From: Homalodisca vitripennis
Lineage: Eukaryota > Arthropoda > Insecta > Hemiptera > Cicadellidae
Direction of reading: 5' to 3'
Length of the DNA: 64,000 nt
NCBI RefSeq assembly: GCF_021130785.1
Contig: NC_060213.1
Location: 66,755,001-66,819,000 of the forward strand
The notes beneath the pieces are model-generated. The model was not told the origin of the DNA. It saw only the letters and a program-made list of their open reading frames with translations, and ran no database searches. Positions 22,601-31,400 of the stretch are shown piece after piece. The position numbers were made by a program, and so were the translations under genes. Each line of letters starts with the position of its first letter. The stretch's first letter is position 1.

Positions 22601-25600
22601 AGGACTGACCTTCTTAGAAGATTTGCACTTTGAGGTCTTGGCCGTCTCCACATTTGGAGTATTTGGTACCTCGATTGTTACTTGATCCTGAGAAACTAGC
22701 CTAGGACTAGTTGGAAGGGTTATGTTGATTTCCTTTGAAAACGCGTTTCTTGAAAGCAGGCTTTTGAAACGTGGCATTATAAAATTCACTTACACTTATA
22801 ACAAAAGAAAAATACTCAGAACTCTCCACTAAAATCTCACAAAAAACCATAATCATTTACGTAACTTTTTCACTCTCTAAAACAGGAAATGTCAGTAACC
22901 AAAACATGTAATGCTAACTAGGTTATAAGCTACAATGGTTATAAAAACAGATGTTTTGTTGGTTAGTGTAAGTTTGTTGACATAACAAAACTGTCACTGC
23001 CAACCAAATCATGAACATGACTGGCAACGAAGTAGTACTATATAAACCCAGCACAGTCAAAGTGTGACTGCTACAGGCCCGAAAACTGCCTGCAGCCTAT
23101 TTAAAAAAATATTTCGGACACTTCTAAGTCATCATAAAAAAAATTTAATACCACCATTGTTATCGGGATAATTCCAAACTTTAATAAAAAAAAAAAAAAA
23201 AAAATTTGTAATTTTTGAGATTTTTTACGAAGTGCTCCCCTTAAAATATTTGATTTGAGAAACAAAATAATTTCTATTTAAACATATGTTTTAATACAAT
23301 GTAACATTGTCTTGTTTATAATTAATTTAAAATAAACATTAACAAGCAAGCTATTTTTCCATAGCTCATTAAGTGCGTGTGCTTTGATCTGTACTTTAAT
23401 ACAAGTTAGTGCGAGCCCTAAACGACTTGAAGTTAATTTTTGATAGCTAAATAATATCTTATTCATCATGGCAGGTATATGAATTTTATGTACACTAATG
23501 GTGAAATGGCAGACATGCATTTAATGTACGGTCTTGCACATTGCAACAGTCGTCAGGCTAGACGACTCTATCAGGAACATTTTTCCTTCATAGACAGTTT
23601 TACCGACTCATAAAATGTTTCTTCCATTCAGTAGAAGGCTAAGGGAGACGGGGAACCTTTAAATCTGAAAAGTTGGTAGATCAGGACGGCCACGTACAAA
23701 CGTGTACAGCTGAATTGGAGGAGGGCGTGTTGGACCGAAATAGAGAATCAAATCATCCTGGAAGAAGTACTAGAGAAACTAGCCTTGGATTTCGGTGTTA
23801 GTAAATTCAATTGTCTGGAAGATTGTTACACGAGCAGCAGTTGCATTCTTATCACTATCAAAGGGTCCAGGCCTCTTTTGCTCGAGATTACTTTTCCTCA
23901 TGTTCAGGCTATTCCATTAGCTTATCCAAAGGTGCAGAAAATCCACAGTTTTATAAATCACATTATTATCTTTTACTGATGAAGCAAAATTTTCAAGTAT
24001 GGCGATTCTTAACACCCAAAATACTCACATGTGGGAAATTGAAAATCCACGTGCTATTTCAGAGAACCGTCACCAATATCCATTTTTCTATAAACGTCAT
24101 GGGCTGCTATTCTGGGGTGATAAAAATTTTTATTAGTTTTTTACCTGATACGCTCAATGATGAAAATTATTTACATTTTCTTGACGACTAATCTGATGAA
24201 GTGAGTTACTCGAAGATGTGCCACTATACACACAGCAAACAACATGTGGTTTCATGCAGGATGGAGCTCCAGCTCATTACACATTACAAGTAAGAGAATT
24301 TTTAAATGAAGCATATCCAAACAGATGGATCGGTCACAGAAGGAGCCTCAGTAGCATGGCCTGCAAGGTCACCTGACCTCAATCCTCTAGACCTTTTTCT
24401 TATGGGGACATTTTAAAGACGCTTGTCTCTACGACTCGCCTGTGGATACCATAGAAGAGTTGCGAATAAGGATTGTTATACGGGATTCAAAGGATCCGTG
24501 AGGACACCTGGGATCTTCGAAAGAGTTCGGCAGTCTATGAGAAGACGGATGGATGCTTGTATTTTGAATGAGGGGAAACATACTTTGACCATCTACTGTG
24601 ACGTGGTTAGTTTTTTTAGGGGACAAGTGTAAACTTTTTTGTGTGAATGATAAATTCAGATAACTTTTTTATGTATGATAATGTATGATTGTTAAAAATA
24701 TTTTTACTTGATTAAAAAATAATAGTAACTCAGTTAATTTGTTTTAATAAAATCAGCTGTTTTAATTTCAATATCTTACATTTGTAGTGAGAGCTTAACA
24801 GATTTTGTCTATTTTTCATACGTTTTGTAATGTAATTAAGGATTATTTTTTAAAGTTTGCGTTTGTCTATTATAGACTTATTTTACATCTTTCTTCTTCG
24901 AAATTACATTTTCTACAAGTACCGTGAAAAAAATATTTTGTGTTTATTGTACATTTTAACATAGTAAATCTGCTTTCAAACCTAAATGTAACTTGTTTTT
25001 CGGGACCAAGTTTCGCGAATTTCTTTCGTCACATATCTTAAAATTTACTGGTAGCTACAGGTCTGGAAAAACGGTTTTATTCAATTTTCAGATCATTTTA
25101 CATAAAGTACGCTAAATTTTACATCTTAATTAACAGCCAACAAATACCCGTTAGGGCTTCGTTGCAGCAGGGGAAACTGAAATTCAGACGAAATCTTTCA
25201 CCCTGTATAACTTGGTAAATAAGCATTTTCGGACCTATGTTAATTAGGACCTTTTTTTCTTATTTTGATGTGAGGAATTAACGCCTCTACCCTGAATTAT
25301 GGGCACCTTTTTTCAGAACACCCTGTATATACATACATACACACACACACATATATATATATATGTCGTATATATATATTGTAAGCGTTCTATTATATAC
25401 CCCGTTTTTTTTGTTCCTAAATCTAAATGAATAACGTCTATTTTGACAAGTGAATGTGTCGATTTATTTTCATCGATAGTCGTCGTCATTCCATTAGAAA
25501 GAGTTGATTTGAGGTTAGGGGACCTCTCTACTTGGGGCAGTGGAGTTAGCCGGAGCTCCGATAAGGCCGCTGCAGCGTCTGCCGACGACTGACGAAAACG

Positions 25601-28380
25601 CGTTTCTGCGCATGACCGGCTGGCGGTCTACTTATACAGCCGACCCGACATGAGACGGGGAGTTTTGCTTGCTGACGTTGTGTGAAGTCGATTCGAGGAG
25701 AGGAGCCTGGTATCGGAGAATACGCAGTCTCCATATATCATATATTTGGTGAGTCACCACGAGTTGCAATCATTAAGAAAATTTACTATTCGGTCCGTAG
25801 GATAGGTTAGCAGTAGTTTATAGGTTATCGTGTTTAGTGATATTAGTGTATCTATTAAATATAGGTTCTACTACCCATCACTATCTTTCCTAGTTTGCAA
25901 ACGTATATTTTGCATCCTATAAGCCGCATAAGCTTGCTATCTTTTTTTTTTTAAATTAATAGTTTGGTGCATAAGATAGGTTTGGCGTAGCTACAGGGTC
26001 CATCTACTAGATATAGCCTATATAAACCTTTCTATAGCTCACAATGATATGTTTTAGCGTACTGTAAGTCGGGTAGGCCGAATAGCCTAAACTTAAAGTT
26101 ATTAATCGACGCCAGGATAGGCTAGAAACTTAAGTAGGCTATCTAGGTAACAGCATTGTTTACAAATATATTGATCATTGGCTTAACAAACCTTTCACTT
26201 CTCAGTCCGGTTTCTAAATGTCTGTTTTGTGCCCTGCAAAAAGCATAAGCTTTACTTCCTACTTTGAAAGGTATATTTTAAAGTGAATATTAGGTTGTAG
26301 GCTATAACAAACTTTTCATGCTTGTTAGTATCAATAGATTTGATACTAAGGGTCTACGGAGGAAAATAGTAGGCCTACATACGAAATACCTGTATTATAG
26401 TTGAAATAGGATACTTGTATTGAATAAACTAAACATATTTGCTTGAAGGAATTTAGCTATTTTGCAGGGAAGGAATATAATCCAAGACTCCCCCTAGACA
26501 TTTTGCTCACAGGTTAACCTTATATGATAATGTTAGTCTTATTAGTATAGAGCAGGAATTTGTTTGGTTTGATTTATTTAATATTTTATTTTGATATTTG
26601 TAAAGTCAAAACATAACCTCAGCTTAGCACAACACAACAACAGACACTGAAGAAACTAGCAGACGATACAGAGACTGGTTCGAGTCAACGGCTGTGGAAT
26701 AAAGCTCTCGCGGACCACCGATATTAATAATCTGATTTTTTCTCACGCGCAAATAATTGCTGAATAGTTGTCGTTACGATAGAATTTGTGTCTAAATGTC
26801 ATATTTTAGAACGGGGCATTGACATTTCTAATCAACAATTATTTACGTAAAATCACGAAATATAGAACAGAAAACGGTGATGATAAACGAAGAGTGCGAA
26901 TGACTAAATTCGCTCTGAACGAGTGTGAGTTTTTCTTTTCACTTACGTTTAACCTTGCGTATCATATCGGTCTCTACCAGCGTACGGTGAGGGCGTGGGT
27001 AAGATAAAAATATAAGGCGATACCCACAACCCTGGAATAGAACCCAGCATGACTGCAACTATTAAGGCAGACGATAAAAAATGCGATTATACCGAAACAC
27101 CTCATAACTTCTACCTTGAGTGTTTCATTGATGATGATTTACTGATCTGCAATTAGAAATATTTATCTGTATACTTAAATCATATTTTTGAGAAATGTAA
27201 AATATTGACATTTACTCAAGTATATGCACAGTGCTGCTGATTGTATATTCGTAATAATTTCTTATCTTTACAATAAATTTGTACATGAATTTAATAAGTA
27301 TTCCCGAAATTATTCCGTAAAGTAAAAGCGACTATACCGAAACACCTCACATAAAATGGATCTTATGTATAAGAATAAAAGATCACTACGTACAATCTTT
27401 AATAATCCTAACATAATGTGGTTATCAAAAAGGATATGAAAATAGTTTATACAAACCAAGAATAAATGTAAACAAACATATAAATTAATGTTTAGTCTCA
27501 GCTGAAATGTTCTAATCTTATTTAAAATTTATATTGTAATACAAAAATCTTGGTATGTTATAAGAAATTTAGACATTGAGATTATACATTACAACAATTT
27601 CGTTATAAGAACTTAAATTTGAAAAAGGCATAAACAATTTTGTTGTTTTTTAATTGAAAATTCATAAAAGTGCATTGACTATACATTTTGTTTAGCATTA
27701 CTTTGACCATTAAAAAAAATATCATTTCTTATTTAAACCATAAGGTACTTTTCACTTTTAGACTAATTGATAAGCTTGTTCTAAGTTTTCGAATTAGATT
27801 TTGGTAGAATCTTCTGATACAAATTCCTTTCAATTAGTAACCGTTATTAAATATTTCGTTAAGAGCCAATACGTGTTGTGAAACCAATTTGTCGTCTTTT
27901 CTGTTGGATAAAGACCGATTGTTATTAAATCCTAGTATGTAAGGGATTTGTTGTAAAACCAATATTAATAGTCCTTGGTACAAAATTTGCATGAACATGA
28001 TAATAATAACATTTTTTTATTTACAGTCAATGTAATTTCAATTGGATATGTTTTATTAGTTGCGCTACTTGTAAAAGTGTCTTCGCAAGAATGGCAACCT
28101 AAAAACCTTTTATTAGTATATGAATTTGTAATTTAGTTAGACAATAATTTAGGTCTTAAAAAAGGTTCTTCAGATTAGGGGCTTTATTAAAAAGAATTCT
28201 ATAGTGTTTTGAAAACAAATTGTGGGTCAAGGGAGACGATTCCAAAATGTTATCGACCGTTTGTAATATATTGTTAGTTTTATGTAGCCCCGGGAAGTAG
28301 TGAGTAATAATCGTGAGAATGTTTTATGTGAAGATGATGTCAACTGTTGTAGTGTAGGTAATGCATTGTATTGGTTTCCT

Positions 28381-28442
<62 letters not shown>

Positions 28443-31400
28443 TATATATACATACATACTTGTATATAACATTGTTAATAATTATGTAAATCAATATACG
28501 TATAGGCGTATCAACTAAGCTACTTTTGGCTATGGATTGCTTTTTCAGACCAAAAAATGTGTAAGGAAGCGAAAAAAGAATGTTTCAAAATGTTGAAACG
28601 TACAAGCTTAAATGTATAACACAGATGCCATACCTGACATTTAAAACTGAATAATTCTACTGTATATATACGCAATGTATGATGTATTTAATGTCAGTAT
28701 GAGAAGAAATTATTTAAAAGGATTTCATTAAGAAATATCATGCATGGTTTGTTTAAGCAGTACTTTTACTTAGCGATTGTTAAAATTTTGGGGGACAAAT
28801 GTGGAAATGTTTCTTTCCCGTATCCTATAATTAATTTTCGAGATCTGCAATCTGATCTCTTCTTCAGGTAAAGAACTAACCTAATACATAATTACAAACT
28901 AGGTTAAAATAAACAAACCTTACTAAAGCGTTGTGGCACGCCTAAGTCAGGAATCACAACCTACATGTTGTTGTCAACTTCACTAACACTAAAGACATGC
29001 ACTTAATACAAAACACTAATCATTAAAACTAAACTACGGAATACAGGATGAAGCCCACATAATACATTGGGAACCACATTTCTTCAAAAGGAAATTAATT
29101 GAGGCAACATACATTAAATTGGCAGACCAACCATCAGTCGAGATTAGGCCGCTTTGGTTGCCAATTCTAAAAAATGAACTAAAGAGAAAACCAAAAGTAT
29201 CAAACGGATCGGATATTTGTAATAAACCAATGCGGAGTCACAATATGGTTTTAAGAAGTTCATCTCGCATGAACCAATAATAACGAAAGGGCCCATTCCT
29301 GTTCCCCTTCTCTTGTATTTCCGCCATCTTGTTTTAGCCAGCCGTCACGATTGCCATTGGCTAGTCCCTCTGGTCAGTCGTAGGTGGTTAGTAGACGAGT
29401 GAAGACGCATTGTGACCTGTATTCCGTAGTTTAGTTTTAATGATTAGTGTTTTGTATAGTTTTGTATTAAGTGCATGTCTTTAGTGTTAGTGAAGTTGAC
29501 AACAACATGTAGGTTGTGATTCCTGACTTAGGCGTGCCACAACGCTTTAGTAAGATTTGTTTATTTTAACCTAGTTTGTAATTATGTATTAGGTTAGTTC
29601 TTTACCTGAAGAAGAGATCAGATTGCAGATCTCGAAACGTAGTGTTACTGTTTTCTTGTTTCACTGAACGATGGCAAATGTCCGGAAAAATCCTGTTTCC
29701 TTCACAATCCTTCCATCGTCAAAAATAACCTTTAAACAAAGGATAAATTATTTGTTAAGCAGTTGTAGTCAACATACCTGACTGATAACGTCCATACATT
29801 GGTCCCGAATTTTTAAAGATTCCTTCAGCTCCTTCCTATAGAGCAATTTAAACAGCCAGTCAATATGTAACCAAAACTTGAAAATGCGTAAGATGATTAG
29901 CTTGCCCACACTATGAACAGAAGGAAATGCGGTCTGATTTAGTACAGTTTGTAAATGTTTAAGAATAAATTAAATAGTTTCCTATCAAAATTACATGTCG
30001 CAAAGTAAAAACTATAAAGCCTACTTACGTATGAATTAAGTATTTTGCATCCATTAAATTATCGATCGTGAGTTTTCTTGAAAATATTGATTCTGAAACA
30101 ATGCATAAACAGTGTAATTAACTAGACTGCAACTGAATGGTTCAGCCAATGTATATCAATGTATATCAAATTATATCATTTCTTCAAATGCAATGTCTTT
30201 CAACGCTGGTTTGAATTATTTTTTTAATATAATTTAATTTTCTTTACAGTCTTGTAAGACATATGTAATTATTAGTAAAATAAATTCATAGAATCAATGT
30301 ACATATAGTTGCTAGAAAGGAAGTCTTGTATTACAATTCGAGACAAACATCCTCCGGATGTAAGTGGATACGCACATCCGCCCAGACGCCGATGGTGAAC
30401 AAACAGAAAATGCTTGCTTAAGCAGCGGAAATGCTTATATATAGAAAAACCGTGCGACGATGTAAGGGGCAGCCATGCTGATATGAAAAATTGGTACTCA
30501 CCAATTATGATGGAAAGATTTGGCAGAGGCGTGGTCAATGAGCTGGCGGGAGAAGAACATCAAAACTGAATAACAAGGAAGTCGAAAAGCGAGGTTCGGG
30601 AGTGCTAGTGTTGGTGTTCGTGTGCGGAAAAATATCTCTAGGCGTAATAAGTGTGAAGTGAAATAAAATGTAAGTAATTTTAAGAACTTAGTATATTTTA
30701 GGGTTCATTAATCATTTTCAATTCTATATCTATTTAAATGTTCACAATTTCGAAAATGTAAATTCATGTAAATGTTTAGCTATTTAAAAGAAATTTTCTC
30801 ACGTTAGTCCATGAACTCATAATTATTGCAACACTACAAAATTACTAGTAAATGTTATAATGAATTAAATTTAAAATAAATTGTAATGAGTAATTTAAAA
30901 TTAAATATGTCTTCAAAGAATTAAGGTATTAAAATTTGTGCTTAATATGTCGGTTGACGCAATCTATTGTTAATTAAAATTTTTTATCAATTTAATGAGA
31001 TGTTGTCAAAAATAAAATATGTGTTGGTTCATTTGAGGGTATTTGTACTGCCAATCTAACCTATTATTAAATCCTCCCACAGCAACCCTTGCTCATAATA
31101 TGTCACAACCTTAATCTTAAACTAAACAAAACTTATCAAACCTTACAGTCTCCATTGAGGAAATTAACATACTAAGTAGTCTTACTTGAGCTAGCAATCA
31201 CAGCCATTTCAAAAATCTCATCAGTGCAATCTGAAGGTGGGGAGCTGACCGACAACTGTTCTGTTAACTTCCTACTGAATTCGTTGAAGACCGGAAGGAA
31301 ATGCTCCACATTAGAAGGATGCATCACGGGGTTCATCAGCCTCCGGTACTTCTTCCAGATGTGAACTGTAGCACAGGTGTATTTTTATGTAGTTGTTTGT

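Larger units (their letters stand above)
19924..25325. mobile_element. Mariner-like element with about 565-bp terminal inverted repeats
   Basis: Both ends read CAGGGTGTTCTGAAAAAAGG inward and are flanked by TA (19922-19923 and 25326-25327), the target duplication of IS630/Tc1/mariner elements. Left TIR about 19924-20488, right TIR about 24755-25325, clearly complementary along their whole length. Total 5402 bp, of which 2752 bp is a later insertion at a TTAA inside the left TIR. A decayed transposase gene lies next to the right TIR. Confidence 0.88.

Noticed and set aside
29778..29838. Shorter version of P450 exon 6 starting at a CTATAG acceptor
   Set aside because: It keeps phase but drops the conserved LRIFKFWLHIDWLF block; the longer exon from 29910 also joins in phase and gives the usual P450 length.
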